Counted from the stretch's first letter, positions 12,060-23,735 are shown. The stretch: 64,000 nt of DNA from Odontocerum albicorne (GCA_949825065.1 OX463849.1:34491199-34555198); one strand, 5' to 3'. Numbers and translations: made by a program. Notes: generated from the letters alone by a model not told the origin.

Positions 12060-12318
12060 TAAGTAACTGCTCGTTGCACACCAGCAAACTCACTGACCAC
12101 ACCGCTGTACTGTATCCAATAGCACACCGAAATGAGACAACCGGGGTGTGCTGGCATGTTTTTTTTAAATAGATAAAATAGATATGATCGAAGTCATAGG
12201 CCACCCTTGCACCCCCGAATACAAGGCGGAAAAATGTCCGTGTCGTTCGAGGGGAGTAAAACAGCGCGGGGTTCGAACTTGCGGTTCAGTATGTTACCGC
12301 GTGACCATGCACCTCATT
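12060..12318 (-). repeat. Full-length SINE-A (minus strand)
   Basis: Read on the minus strand: a tRNA-like head (GAGGTGCATGGTCACGCGGT A-box, GTTCGAACCCC-type B-box), a linker with CGAACGACACGGACATTTTT, TGACTTCGATCATAT, and then the central domain ending in GAGTTTGCTGGTGTGCAACG. The head sits at the right end (about 12316). It lies 26 bp from a SINE-B in the same orientation. Confidence 0.75.
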
Positions 12319-12344
12319 GAACCGTTACTTTTTAATTTGTTATT

Positions 12345-12530
12345 TTACCTGGCGAGTTTATTGTCATACGTCAATCTTTTCCAACCTACTAGAAATATTT
12401 TTTAATGGGGCCTAAGTCGAAACCAGACTGAAATCCCGTTTTTTTAATCTGGGTTCCAACGGGGATCAAACCCGCAACCTCTGGATCGGCCGACAAGCGT
12501 CTTACTACCAGACTACGGAGGTCGTCATAA
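12345..12530 (-). repeat. SINE-B copy (minus strand)
   Basis: The minus-strand head GACGACCTCCGTAGTCTGGT and B-box region GGTTGCGGGTTTGATCCCCG are well preserved. The left end has the tail complement ACCTGGCGAGTTTATTGTCA. Confidence 0.75.
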
Positions 12531-12534
12531 TAAT

Positions 12535-13460
12535 ACACATTCAGCATGTTTTAAATAAAGTTAACAATGAAAATTAACTATACGAGTAAAACGACACTGC
12601 TTAGAGATATATTTATAAACTAGATACAAAATTAAAATGATGAAAAATATTTTTATTTCGGAAGCCATCGATACCTCGGAAGCAGAAGATTCAAGTAAGG
12701 ACAGGACTTGTACAGCGCCACCCGTCATGGTGCATACGTGACTGGCCTTATAATGCTTCTCCATCTATGTTTTATTTATAGCCATCGGTATACCCTGGTC
12801 ACAGGACTTCTCGTCTCTTATTGCTATTGCTCTCATGCATCTTCGATATTCTTTGATTGTAAACATTCGGCTGGGCTCCCATCGGATCCAATTGTTAGTG
12901 GCTGCGTATTATTGTTTAACATGTGTTGGACGATGAATCGATTAACTTTTATTGTTGTCAAAGTTTTTTGATTTAAATAAATTATGAATCTAGTCCTCTC
13001 GTCCTGTTGTAATATTTTGGCCATCGGGATTAATCCGCAGATCACATTGTGTGTTACTAAGATGATAATCGAGTGAATAATTTCATAAGGGATACATGAG
13101 TTCATCTTCGGACCAGTTGACTTCTTCGATCTTGCAGCATAAAAGTAAAGTTTTGTTGCATTCGAAGTTTTCTGTGAAAGTACTAGCAACTTGTTTAAAC
13201 TACAGACTCTCTATAAGTATATTTACTGTGCTGCTAGACAATATATTTTTTTCGTGACGTCAAAACTTAAGTCCGTCGTCTCTTATATTATTTTCACACT
13301 CAGTTCACTTTTCAAAGTCCCTTCTTCTTCAATATGTAACCTCACGCTTTTAACAAATAAAGAAAAATTCGATCTTCCATTGAAGTACACGCTGTATGGT
13401 GACTTTTTTCGTCCCCCATAACGCGTGGTTGTCAGATCGAACTGAACAATATTAAACTTT
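12535..13460. other. No gene recognised
   Basis: Several short open frames on both strands (longest 13189-12833 on minus, 118 codons) show no motif, signal peptide or repeat homology I recognise. One TACGAGTA at 12581. A host exon cannot be excluded but is not supported. Confidence 0.4.
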
Positions 13461-13464
13461 CGTT

Positions 13465-13645
13465 GTTCACAGTACAGCCTGGTGGGTTAATTTCCACGTG
13501 ACAATATTTTCTAACCAATCAGCAAGATATTAAAGAGGATATGACTGAATTTAAGAATAAACTCAGGGTTCCATCGTGAGCCGAACCCGCAACTCCCAGG
13601 TAGAAATAAAATCGTTTTACCAAATAGACCATGGAGGTCGTTTTA
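13465..13645 (-). repeat. SINE-B copy (minus strand)
   Basis: The left end has CAGCCTGGTGGGTTAATTTC, complement of the family tail. The right end has CATGGAGGTCG, complement of the CGACCTCC head, with a decayed B box (GGTTCCATCGTGAGCCGAAC on plus). Confidence 0.65.
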
Positions 13646-13867
13646 GATAGTGTTCCAAGAAACAGAAGCAGGTGCTGATCGCTGTCACTGATGTAAACAA
13701 ATATGTTCTACTCCTATGTAGGTCCGCCAAGCAAAATATTTATTCCACAACGATGTAGTTTCAACAGATTATTTGTATAACGCCTGTAGAAAAAGACTAA
13801 AAATATTCGTAGATCATTATGAGCATCTTATGGACTTGTGTGATAGGCAGGTTGACTTAAAATAGAA

Positions 13868-14105
13868 ATTCATAGTAAGTCAGCCAACAGGTCTACGGTA
13901 TCAGAGGAAAGACATTCATAGTTAGTCAGGCAACAGGTCTACGGTATCAGAGCAAAGACATTCATAGTTAGTCAGCCAACAGGTATACGGTATCAGAGGA
14001 AAGACATTCATAGTTAGTCAGCCAACAGGTCTACGGTATCAGAGCAAAAACATTCATAGTTAGTCAGCCAACAGGTCTACGGTATCAGAGTAAAGACATT
14101 AAGCG
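13868..14105 (+). repeat. 46-bp tandem array, about 5 units
   Basis: Units start ATTCATAGTTAGTCAGCCAA and contain GGTCTACGGTATCAGAG. Starts at 13868, 13914, 13960, 14006 and 14052 are exactly 46 bp apart. Alternate units carry GAGGAAA and GAGCAAA, suggesting a two-unit higher-order pattern. Confidence 0.92.
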
Positions 14106-14795
14106 TAATGGGGAAGAGTAATATTTTCTTTACATGATTATTGAAAAAGCGTGTCATTAAAATGTTGCTTTGTTATTATTGTATCTGTTATGTAAAAAAT
14201 TAATGAATACTCGTAAATAAAAGAAATAAAAAAATCAGTTATTTGAGGTTGTTTTTATTTATTATGTTGGACCCGTCTTATTTAGGACTTGTAGTTTTTT
14301 TATTGAGTAACATTGCTTATACGTCAATATTGATTTATAATTGTTTTTTTTTTTCAAAATCTCATTTAACTGTATAAATAAATAAATTACTCAAATGGAA
14401 ATTCATCATAAAATGAAATCTATAATATTTATTATTTATTAAAAATTCTAAGAACGCTATTTATATACTAAGTTATGTTAGATCATAATCTACGTAGATA
14501 ACACTAAAAACAGCTGATACTAGAAAAACATAAGTGTAGTAACAGATAACATAACAAGATACTCGCATGACGACAAGGTTGCAATATGTGAATGAATACA
14601 GTCATACATACACCCATATCACACTTCAGATGCATATTTAGATTGCGTATATAGATACAGGATATCAAACTTTTAATCGTGATTTTGGTCATTCAAGTCA
14701 TTTCACCTGTCACTGTTGATAAGTGATATAAGGGGTTACTAACATAATTTTGAAACTACCATCCCAAATTGTGAGGTGATGAGATTTTAACCAAA
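14106..14795. other. No feature recognised
   Basis: A+T-rich sequence. A short minus-strand frame (14692-14504) has no recognisable motif. TACTCGTA at 14208. Confidence 0.45.
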
Positions 14796-14800
14796 TCATG

Positions 14801-14967
14801 AGGTGCATGGCCGCGCGGTAACACTCTGGACTTCCGTGCGGAAGGTCGTCGATTCGAACCCCGCGCTGTGTTACTCCCCTCGAACGACACAGGCACTTTT
14901 TTCGCTTAGTGTTCGATGTTATTACGATACCTATGACTTCGATAATATCTATTCTTAAAAAAAAAGA
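14801..14967 (+). repeat. SINE-A head and linker
   Basis: The best tRNA-like head of this family: AGGTGCATGGCCGCGCGGTA (A box) and GTCGATTCGAACCCCGCGCT (B box), spaced as in a tRNA-derived pol III promoter. The linker has CGAACGACACAGGCACTTTT and CTATGACTTCGATAATATCT and ends in an A-run. The central hairpin domain is absent, so this is a shorter subtype or a 3'-truncated copy. Confidence 0.75.
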
Positions 14968-14969
14968 TA

Positions 14970-16160
14970 TTAATAGTTAATTGGACAAATGACATATAAT
15001 TTTCCTAAATTAATATCTCTACAGAAAAGTCCTATTCAATTTCATACTTATAATCCAAATTTTAAACCTTAAAGTTAAGTTATCACTTATTAAAATTGAA
15101 ACCAAACAGTTACGTGTAAATGTGAACTTATCAGATTTGGTATCATCAAGTCAAAATTCAAGTGCAAATCCAAGTTTGAGTATGAGTCGAAATTTCAACA
15201 AATCAGATTTTAACAGTCTCGTTATAATCAATTGAAAAATCCGAGCTTAAAAGTCAAACTTTAAAATGAAGCAGATTGATCATCAATTCAAATCTCAACC
15301 AAGTTGATTCATTGAAGTTTTTAATTGATTTAAAAGATGACTGGTATTATCGTTACATAATTTATTCTCAAAATGATAGCAGGAAAATATTTCTATGTGA
15401 AACGTTTTTTTTGTATTTCCTCAAGTCATTTTTTGAAATGCTTTGCCTTAAAAATAAATCCTGTGACTCTTCTGTCATCTTTGAAGCAAATTAAATTGGG
15501 GGTATATTCTTCAAGCTAAATGGAAAAAGCCTTTAAAATACTATAATTTTTTTATTCCTATGAAAACGAATCAGGTGTTAGTCAAAGTATATTATCTCAA
15601 AAAGATTCACAATTTCTCGGATCTCCCATCATAATAATTCAGGCAAGTGTTACTACAGCTGTTTTATATTCACCTTTTATCCCAGTCTGTCGTATTAATG
15701 TATATCGCGAAAGGAAAAAAGGACGCATTAATATGCTAAAGCGATGGCAGCGTAACGAAAGGACATTATATGAATACTAATATTAGGACAATCGAACGAA
15801 ATATATTGACATGTCCTATCAGTAACTTCTTATAAAATGGATATACCATACACCTTGGATACATTGCTAATCTGCAAGAATGAAAATTGTGGTGAAGTTC
15901 ATGGCGTGTTAGCGTCTGTTTCTCACGCTTTGTTCTTCAGTTATGGGCTGGTAAATGTTAGACCAAACTGATGTCGCACTATTATTGTATTTATTTAACG
16001 TTTTATGGTTTAATAATGAGGCCGGGTATCCTTTCCAGCCAAAGGTAATCAAGGAAGTTCTATAGTCGCAAAAAAATATTTAAATCGTCATTTATGTGTA
16101 CAAAATTCGTGAACAAAAGAAAGATAAAAGTATGGTAAAAACTTAAATTTTAGAAGAAAT
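14970..16160. other. No feature recognised
   Basis: A+T-rich intergenic-like DNA. A 72-codon plus frame at 15276-15494 has no motif I recognise. Confidence 0.45.
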
Positions 16161-16164
16161 CTTC

Positions 16165-16700
16165 TTCTCCTAGTATACATTGTCAGGCTCGTTCGAGGAG
16201 TTGTGAGTTGCCCAGCATTACGAGAAAGATTCGCTTTAAATGTTCATAAAAATTACATTAGATTACGGTACTCAGCGAGCGTTAAAATAATTGATAAATT
16301 CATACACAAAATACTTAATATAAGTATACATAGATAAATAACACAATCACACATATGACACAACATTGGAAAAGGTATTCCCTCAAATCACTGACAAAAG
16401 ATCTACGGTACAGTAAAATGCACATGGTTTAAAAATTTAATATAAGCCAAAGAACTCGTTTTGTTCGTTCGTTCGTTCATTAGATTACGGTTGGAACTCG
16501 ATCACACACGCAAGAAAAACTCTTCCGCTCGCTTTGCCTGTTGGAAGTGTCTTAACTCTCCTGAACAGAACTGTTTCGGATATCGACATATTTCATATAG
16601 CTTTGTCAATGTGAAGACTGGGTAAGTTGGAAAACACTCATCAACTTATTTGTAACCCGGTTTGTGTTTTATTTAACGTGACAAACTAGATTTACGTTGA
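16165..16700 (+). repeat. Unclassified dispersed repeat, copy 1
   Basis: Shares ordered blocks with 20410-20735: ACA(T/G)TGTCAG, CTCGTTCGA(G/A)GAGTTGT, ACATTAGA(T/C)T, TGTTGGAAG(T/G)GTCTTAACTC, ATTGACACATAT-like and AGACTGGG...CAACTTATTT. A shorter match to its end occurs at 17895-17925. No coding motif; nature unknown. It could be an old LTR or a MITE. Confidence 0.6.
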
Positions 16701-17390
16701 ATATCGATCCATCCAAAAAATTACATATTAAGCTATGTATTCAATACACATCAATGCACATGTAAAAAATAGCAATTTAAAATCGTAAAAATAAGAATAT
16801 TCATAGCCAATCGCTAAAATTATTGAAATTTGAAGTCAAAAGTGATAATAATTGAAATTTCATTGCTGAAAACATGAAAAAAAAAACATCGGCTGACGTT
16901 CACAAAACGGGCGAAGCGACCGCCTCGAACGAAAGCCCGCGAGCTACTGGGCGAGAGAAGCGAACGATCTGAGATTCTATTCTTGCGTTCCCATATACCG
17001 AAGTAGAGTGAGAGTGAGACGTGAATAGCGTCGCTTTCTCACTCATTGCGGTTTTTAGAATGAATATACCTACGTCACATACTGGCACCACACGTTTGAT
17101 TGTATTGGTGAATTTATTCCCGATTTTCACATAATATCTCTGATGTGGCCGATAAATGCGAATTATTAATATTATTTTTTTCATTCAATGCGAAAATGTA
17201 TTACGGAGGAATACCTAAAATCTGAACCCAGTATTTATTATATTTATAGAGATTAGAGATATTAAAGTTTTTAGAAGCAATGTGTACGTACTAGTTACAC
17301 ATCACAGGGAAGGAAGGGTTAATGGCATCTAGTGAATATTTTTCCAAAAAATTCAACCTGTAAACGATTGTCTCCTGATTTCTGATTGTT
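16700..17390. other. Unassigned, with a G+C-richer island
   Basis: 16905-17060 is clearly richer in G+C and CpG than its surroundings (AACGGGCGAAGCGACCGCCT). A minus frame (17184-16900, 94 codons) crosses it without a known domain. It could be part of an old element or of a promoter; the sequence does not decide. Confidence 0.35.
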
Positions 17391-17394
17391 GATT

Positions 17395-17765
17395 TCCAGC
17401 ATGGACACTATCCAAGATAGTGAAAATATGTCTTAATTGCTTAATAGTGAAGATTCTGACGTCGTGTCATCAAAGTTCAGTGAAGTGTTTGGTCATGAAG
17501 ATTTTGACATTGAACCTACAAACGAATTAGTCTCCGGGTCCAAATATAATAATGAATTTGCAAGTTATCAAAGAACGTTTCTAAATATATGTTGATGTGT
17601 ATTTCATCAACTGACAAAAAAAGAAATCCCTGCAAAACTTGCAAGGTATGTGTTAAACACAAGAAAATATGTAGACCCAGTACATATGGTATGTAAAGAT
17701 TGTGTTGTAGCTCTCCACAAAAGAAGAATGTTGGTAAAATTACTGAACTTAACTTAATTATCAAA
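17395..17765 (+). pseudogene. piggyBac-like transposase relic, internally deleted
   Basis: From 17401 the frame starts MDTIQDSENMS, then a stop, then acidic sequence with SEVFGHEDFDIEPTNE, which resembles the acidic N-terminus of piggyBac-family transposases. About 60 codons on it jumps to a cysteine-rich segment, NPCKTCKVCVKHKKICRP followed by CKDCVVALH in another frame. This is like the C-terminal zinc-binding domain of that family. The catalytic DDD core is missing. TTAA target sites are not resolved (GGGTTAA at 17316 is a candidate end). Assignment is by pattern only. Confidence 0.4.
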
Positions 17766-17769
17766 GTAG

Positions 17770-18430
17770 TTTTATCAAATATTCCTTTAATTTATTTAGA
17801 TATAGCAATTTTAATAAACCCTTAAAAACATCACAATACTTAGTCGGGCACTTGAGAAGGTTGTCTTAATGTTAGCCGAATTTCAGTGTTAAAACTCGGA
17901 ATAGTTGAAAGCACTGATCAACTTGTTTAGTTTTTTTTTATTGTCAATAGCAAGGTTTAATCTGAATTATAAATAAAAATAATGGTAAAGATATTGGCAA
18001 CAAACAACACGACCCAAAATAACTATATTATTAAAACTGTAGTTTCAAACACCATGAACACGTAATCACAACTTTGTCATTTTGAAAGTGCCTCAGTTAG
18101 AAGACTTGAACGCATTAAAACTTCCTTAATGGCAAACATTACTCCCAATTATGAAAAAAATATCTTTCACCCTCTTTCTCAATAAAATTTTATGATTATT
18201 GATATTTCTAAGTTAACACAATTTGGAGGGATTTGAGACAGTTAAGGAGAGTTTCGGTGTATCATTATGCGACAGATTGCTAAAAGAAAGAAATGTATTT
18301 ATGAAAAAGGAAAAAATAAACTGAAACAGAAATCTATCACGCCATGTTTTTGGCAAGAGAAAAAAAGAATATAAAAAATATTGTATTTTAAAATAAGAAC
18401 AATTTTTTTCGTTTACTCCGTGTCAAAATA
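17770..18430. other. No feature recognised
   Basis: A+T-rich. About 17895-17925 resembles the end of the dispersed repeat at 16165. Otherwise nothing. Confidence 0.4.
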
Positions 18431-18434
18431 TTTT

Positions 18435-19045
18435 GTACACATTCAGTACCGCTAACTTCCATACATACCATCACACCGTTCCCTGTTGTAGTAGGCAGAA
18501 GGGGAGAACGCCAGACTTTTCTATCGCGACATACATCTTTCGCCTTTTCTATATCAATACATCTTCTCATACAACTCATACGATTGCTCTGACGTTTTAC
18601 TTTTCCATCTTTCAAAATATTATTCTCTTAATTCAATCTTACTTTTTGGTCTTCCGTTCACTCATATTTGCACTGTATATTTGTTTTTCCAGTCTTTCAT
18701 TGTTTATTCATTCTACATGCCCAAACCATCTCAGAGTGTTCTTCTTCGTCTTATTGAATACATCAAACTTAAGTTCACATTAATCCCTAACATCATTATT
18801 CCGTATTCTGGCAAACATTGTCACCCTATGTATTATTCTCAATTCGTGCATTTCCACACCATGTATAAGGCTCCTATCAGTCTTTTCCACGCTAACGTTT
18901 ATCTTTCATACATCAATGTTAGCACTATAAAACTCTTGTGGACTATCATCTTTGCAGATTTTGAGACTGTCCGGTTCGAGTATAAATGTTTTAGTTCCCT
19001 TTTGTCATTGTTTCCTATTATTGTTGGTTAGAGTCATAGGTAAAT
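18435..19045 (-). pseudogene. LINE-W 3' fragment (minus strand)
   Basis: Covers the whole conserved 3' region. From the left: the terminal block (CATACCATCACACCGTTCCC), CATACAACTCATACGATTGC, TTTCAAAATATTATTCTCTT, then CCCAAACCATCTCAGAGTG (complement of the LRWFGxV segment), and at about 18908-18930 CATACATCAATGTTAGCACT (complement of the V-x-T-L-M-Y-G segment). Frameshifts break the frame, and the RT domain is not present. Confidence 0.75.
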
Positions 19046-19669
19046 CCATATCCCCTGAAATAAAGGCGACATAAAAGTTTGTTTTGGGTTCCACGTGGTT
19101 AAGGTGCACTGCAATTAACTCCGAACCAATTTTTTTCATCACGGTCGGTCGATGGGAGATCCACGTCACCTGGAGGAATAGAGAAGAAAAGAGAAACCTA
19201 TAAATACTCGAGAAGAACTGAAACCAGCAAAACTGATAAACGTGATTTTAAATTAAATGACTTGACAGCATTTAAAAAAAGAGTTATCGGTTTAAGTTTG
19301 TCCAAAGTTACTAACAAGTAAATAAAACTAACTGTATTGCATAGTATAAGTAAATAAATAATATAATAAGCAATTAAAATTTCAATTGCATTTTCCAATA
19401 GCTGTACTGCTGCAAAAATAACACGTACCGATAAAAGCGAACCTTAAATGGACAATTTTTTGGATCGCGAAGACGTGAAGTGAACCGGTAAGCGAAACGC
19501 ATGGGAACTAACATTAGGAAGTATCACTTGTTGATGGTGTTTGTATTATTAATACTCCGCGAAACAAACATATGCAATATTGAATACTAATTCGTGCATT
19601 ATTGAGAAAGGTATCCAAAGATCATGGACACTTGACAAGGCGTGTATTTATATTTCAATTAATACTGAA

Positions 19670-19905
19670 CTGTTATTTGTTTTATCAAACACTCTTTATT
19701 CCACTTTTTGTAACGGTATAACCATATCGGTTTAAAGGCTTTCACCTCATCATCAGAAGAGCACAAACAAGTCTTGTTTGTGCTCCCTGATGATGAGGTG
19801 AACGCCTTGAAATCGGTAGGGTTATACCGTTACAAAAAGTGGAATAAACAGTGTTTGATAAAACAAATTTCAATGTCAATGCATTAACCATAAATAATAT
19901 AATAT
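19670..19905. mobile_element. Near-perfect inverted pair of PLE terminal repeats
   Basis: The left arm (19676-19757, minus) and right arm (19783-19868, plus) are near-perfect reverse complements over about 80 bp, with a short centre holding CACAAACAAG/CTTGTTTGTG. The plus arm has CTGATGA at 19787-19793 and GAAA at 19809-19812, followed by CGGTAGGGTTATACCG, which can form a 5-bp hairpin stem. This is the arrangement expected of a hammerhead-like core. Confidence 0.8.
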
Positions 19906-20034
19906 TGAACTGATTTGTTCACCGTTTAGATAATTTTAAATTATTTCATTGTATTTATTATAAGTGTTTTGTCTGAAATGTATCTCCACATTGTAAGGCA
20001 AGAATAAGACAGCGTGTTAAGGTTAATCATTACA

Positions 20035-20235
20035 GGGAATCAGAGAGAAATGAGTATCTCCTACAAGTTGAGGTCGACCAAGTAAAGTCTGCAACTGGTT
20101 CAACAGTGGCCATGCGCTACGGGCTGTATGTTGGGAGAGATGGAGAGGAACAATAAGGCGCATAGTAGAAGCAAAAATAATAGAAGTTGATGACCCTTAG
20201 TCATAAGGACCTACGGTGAGGAAGAAGAATATCAT
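20035..20235 (+). pseudogene. LINE-Y 3' fragment
   Basis: Plus-strand reading gives RPSKVCNWFNSGHALRAVCW, then ERWRGTIRRIVEAKIIEVDD and a terminal GTGAGGAAGAAGAA. This matches the order W-(S/T)-D-x-V-x-x-(A/T)-T-G, L-R-A, W-R-x-x-V of the other LINE-Y ends (51690, 62600). Frameshifted and 5'-truncated. Confidence 0.55.
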
Positions 20236-20409
20236 CTACATGGTAGATTTGTTAGAAATAGTTAAATTACTAAAGATTTAGAAAATGCGTCTGCATGTTT
20301 GAAATTATTTTTTATACAGTTAAATAAATGGATTTTTAGCAGTAAATGCTTATTGAAATTTTTTATCAAGAAGCAAAAAAAAGACTCATCGTCATTGTAA
20401 CAAGAAATT

Positions 20410-20735
20410 GTCGTATCCTGGTGTACAGTGTCAGACTCGTTCGAAGAGTTGTAAGCTGTCCAACATTACTATGTTAGAAAGATAAGTGTTAAATGTCCTT
20501 AACAATTACATTAGACTGCGTTAGCAGGAAATGTTTTCAATGACATACCCAAGAACGGGTGTCCTAGCCATTATGCTTGTTGGAAGGGTCTTAACTCTTT
20601 TGAACGGGGCTGCTTCAGACATTGACACATATCATATATAACCTTATTAAAAATAGAAGAAAATTTTCTCCCAAGACTGGGGACGTTAGGAAGCATACAA
20701 CAACTTATTTACGTGACTTTTGAATATTTTTTTAA
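20410..20735 (+). repeat. Unclassified dispersed repeat, copy 2
   Basis: Second copy of the repeat at 16165-16700, about 200 bp shorter because the interior between GACTGCGTTAGCAG and TGTTGGAAGGG is missing. It ends in AACAACTTATTTACGTGAC. Confidence 0.6.
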
Positions 20736-20819
20736 AATATACTATTTGATGTAATTCAAAATGACAATATAATTGGGCTAAGCCTGTATTGTGAATTAAA
20801 ACAAAAAACTCAGCCATAC

Positions 20820-21125
20820 AATTCATGATGGGTCTTGAGTCCCTTCAGAATTCTCAACCACGTGTATCTCTCTGCAGCATTCCTTCTCCAATCGGTTATA
20901 CCAAGTGTCCACCAGTTCTGTGTCACTTCATTCGGTATTTTGAAGTTCGCCTCCCAACTCTCCTCAGCTTGCAGGCAAGGTCCTGTTTGCTCAAATGACC
21001 AAACCAAAATAGTCGACCAACTTTCGCTACGCCAGCACCCAGAACATGGTGTAGATTTCTTCGTTTACCTTTGTCTCCACGCAATATTTTCTTTAATTGG
21101 ACCATATATTCTGCAAAAAACTTTC
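20820..21125 (-). pseudogene. LINE C-terminal fragment (minus strand)
   Basis: Minus strand from 21105: MVQLKKILRGDKGKRR, then GAGVAKVGRLFWFGHLSKQD (the G-R-L-x-W-F-G-H-(L/V)-x-x-x segment of RTE-like LINEs). In the next frame comes a W-x-x-L-x-x-D/W-R-R-x-A-A-E-R-x-x-W tail (WRRNAAERYTWLRILK). Two frames are needed, so at least one frameshift. Related to but distinct from LINE-W. Confidence 0.6.
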
Positions 21126-21321
21126 CATCTATAAAGGGTGCCGCACCTTTAATAAAGACGCCATCATGAGAATTTAGTTTCCTTTTTTATTTTGAATGTT
21201 TCTTTAATTTATTTTCATATATAATGTGAATATACTTAAAAAATATTTTCATTTAATTCTTTTTTAGTTGTATTTGTAGTAAGTAATAAGTAAGCTTTAC
21301 TAATTTAATATTCAACATAAT

Positions 21322-22695
21322 AAATCATAATTACAGACCTGTAGCTGTTCTCTCTTTGCTTCCAAAAATTTTCGAAACTGTACTGTGCAACCAATTGACC
21401 CACCAAGTGTCAACAAGACTTATTGGAAACCAGCATGGCTTTTTGCCAAAACGATCGACTGTTACCAACCTTCTCTCTCTCACACAACAGATTGCGTCAA
21501 ACTTAGACGAACTTTCACAAACGGACGTAATATATACAGACTTTCAGAAAGCTTTCGACAAAGTTGATCACGATATATTACTTAAGAAAATGCACAAACT
21601 TGGCTTCAGCGATAATCTAATTGGATTATTTGCATCTTACCTAAAAGAAAGATCTCAATACGTAACAATCCGTAACAAGTCTTCTGTGGAATTTATCGCA
21701 AGATCTGGTATACCACAAGGATCCAATTTAGGTCCCCTACTATTCCTCATATTAATAGACGACATTCAGAATTCCATAAGTCACTCGACATGTTAATTGT
21801 TCGCTGACGACTTGAAAATATTCAAAAAGATCAATTCACCTCACGACTGTGCACAGTTACAACAGGACCTAGACTCCCTAGTCTCCTGGAGTGAGCAAAA
21901 TCATCTTCTGTTCAACATTAACAAATGTGTCTGTGTATCTTATAGTCGATCGTTTTCACCAATCCACCATCAGTATACTATACAGGGAGTGGCACTAAAC
22001 AGAGTTTCTGAATTCAAGGATTTGGGCGTAACCTTCGATGTCGGACTCACGTTCGTTAACCATGTCTCACGTTTGATATCGGACTGTTACAAACTACTCG
22101 GTTTTGTAATGAGAATATCAAGAGAATTTAACAGCACCGATATCCTCCGGAACTTATATAATTATCTAATTAGAACCAAATTAGAATATGCATCTACGGT
22201 TTGGGCTCCTCACCAGCTCAAATACAAAAACAATATAGAACAAATACAAAAAAAATTCCTCAGATATCTATGGTACAGAACAAAGGGCGATTACCCAAAA
22301 TATGCTCACCATGCCGAACTTCTCACGGTGTGTAACTATAGAAGCCTTGAAACAAGAAGGCAAGAATCCATTGCGATATTCCTAATAAAGGTTTTCCAAG
22401 GTTCCTTTAACTGTCCCGCGATTCTAGAAGCACTAAGTTTATATGTACCCAATAAATATATCCGTGCAAGGAATCACCCTCTGTTCTACATACCAACTTA
22501 CAGGACGAATATCATGGCTAAACACTCAGTCACGCGTGGTATAGAGATATTGAACCAACTGAATGACACGGTTGATATATTCTCGGTACCGTCTAGCAGT
22601 ATGAGAAGAATCCTGGCTGATATTATTCCTAACGAATAAGCTAACGCTAGAAGCAAACCCTCTTTGTGTAACAGGAGAAATCCGTGCAAAGTGGG

Positions 22696-22727
<32 letters not shown>
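21322..22727 (+). pseudogene. 5'-truncated jockey/CR1-like LINE: RT domain, C-terminus and poly(A)
   Basis: The best retrotransposon copy in the window. It starts inside the RT domain (N-Y-R-P-V-A-V-L at about 21330) and runs through QHGFLPKRSTVTNL, the catalytic YTDFQKAFDKVDHDIL (first Asp), SGIPQGSNLGPLLF, then a TAA stop at 21794-21796 immediately before LFADDLKIF, the Y/F-A-D-D catalytic box. The frame then continues open for 280 codons (21797-22639): RT thumb and C-terminal region with FKDLGVTFD, LEYASTVWAPH and a stop at 22637-22639. An A-run (22699-22727) follows. Endonuclease and ORF1 are missing by 5' truncation. Apart from the single stop the frame is intact, so the copy is fairly young. 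The clade call (jockey/CR1 group) is from motif order and wording; no search was run. Confidence 0.88.
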
Positions 22728-22731
<4 letters not shown>

Positions 22732-22739
22732 TACAAAAT

Positions 22740-23390
22740 ATTTCTAATTTTCCTGATTAAATTAGTATTTTTGTGGTTAAAACAACATTTGAATTGCTAA
22801 TGTCTTAAAATTAATAAAGTTTGCATATATTTGTTTAAATTTACAGACGAAAGGTAATGTGTCTAAAAGGCGCCAAGACTGTATGGCGCCCGGGGACGCC
22901 ATTTTGGTATTTACTCTCCTAATCGAAATATGTTAGTATAAGGAAAATATGAACACCAAATGAAAGGTGCAAAAATTGTTCAACATCTCTTAAAATTAAA
23001 TACACTTGTTTAAAAATATTTTTTTTCGTAATTTCAACATGATAATCGCTTGATTTTAAAACCACCTGCATTTGCATGTGGGTGGACTGGACATTTGATT
23101 TAATATTGCGAATGCAAAGGGAGATTAAGTTATAGTGGTTCCACGTAAAAATTAAATGACAAATGTGGCATTGTACTTAAGCTTTGAATTAATAGTCGTG
23201 ACTGTTTGACAAATGTGCTGGCTGTATTTGTATCCATAGAAAACTTGAATCTGTTAATCTACGTCTTAATATCAGGTCTTTTGAAAAGCTCAAGTGTCAA
23301 GTGCGTATACAATTAACACAAAGAAAGACTGAAAAGCAGGTCCGCGTCGGCTGATTTAGCACCCTTAATTATCGAAAATAAAATTAAATA
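22740..23390. other. No feature recognised
   Basis: Includes a small G+C-rich patch near 22868-22905 with repeated GGCGCC(A/C) and GACGCCATTTTGG. A GACGCCATC also occurs at 21158. No gene seen. Confidence 0.4.
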
Positions 23391-23394
23391 ACTG

Positions 23395-23735
23395 TTTATA
23401 TTCTTATTCGTAATGATCTCAAAGCTGAGGAACGTGATCCACGCTGAGATTGCGGTAGATCGTGCATATTCTTCTCCAGTCCTTTCGGTATTCCGCCATC
23501 CTAAAAGCCTCTATAACGTAGAACTCTTCACATCTTCACATCAGCGCATATATGTTCTACCTCAACTCCTTCGACCATCCACATAGTCAGCAACTTTAAA
23601 TCTTTTCATGCCTTCACAATCCTAAAAGCCTCACTGAGATGTTATTCTAAAAACAGGTATTTATTTGTCCTTCTATGAAACATCCAGCTATCGTCTCCAG
23701 AACCACATTTCGAAAGACTATATCCTTGATCTTTC
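23395..23735 (-). pseudogene. LINE fragment with EMWFWRR motif (minus strand)
   Basis: Minus strand near 23712 gives E-M-W-F-W-R-R followed by a stop. Downstream are VADYVDGRRS and SAWITFLSFEI in shifting frames, as in the LINE-Y/LINE-Z C-terminal region. Badly decayed. Confidence 0.4.

Noticed and set aside
12833..13189. 118-codon minus-strand frame as a host gene
   Set aside because: No recognisable domain or splice-site support; overlaps another random frame on the opposite strand.
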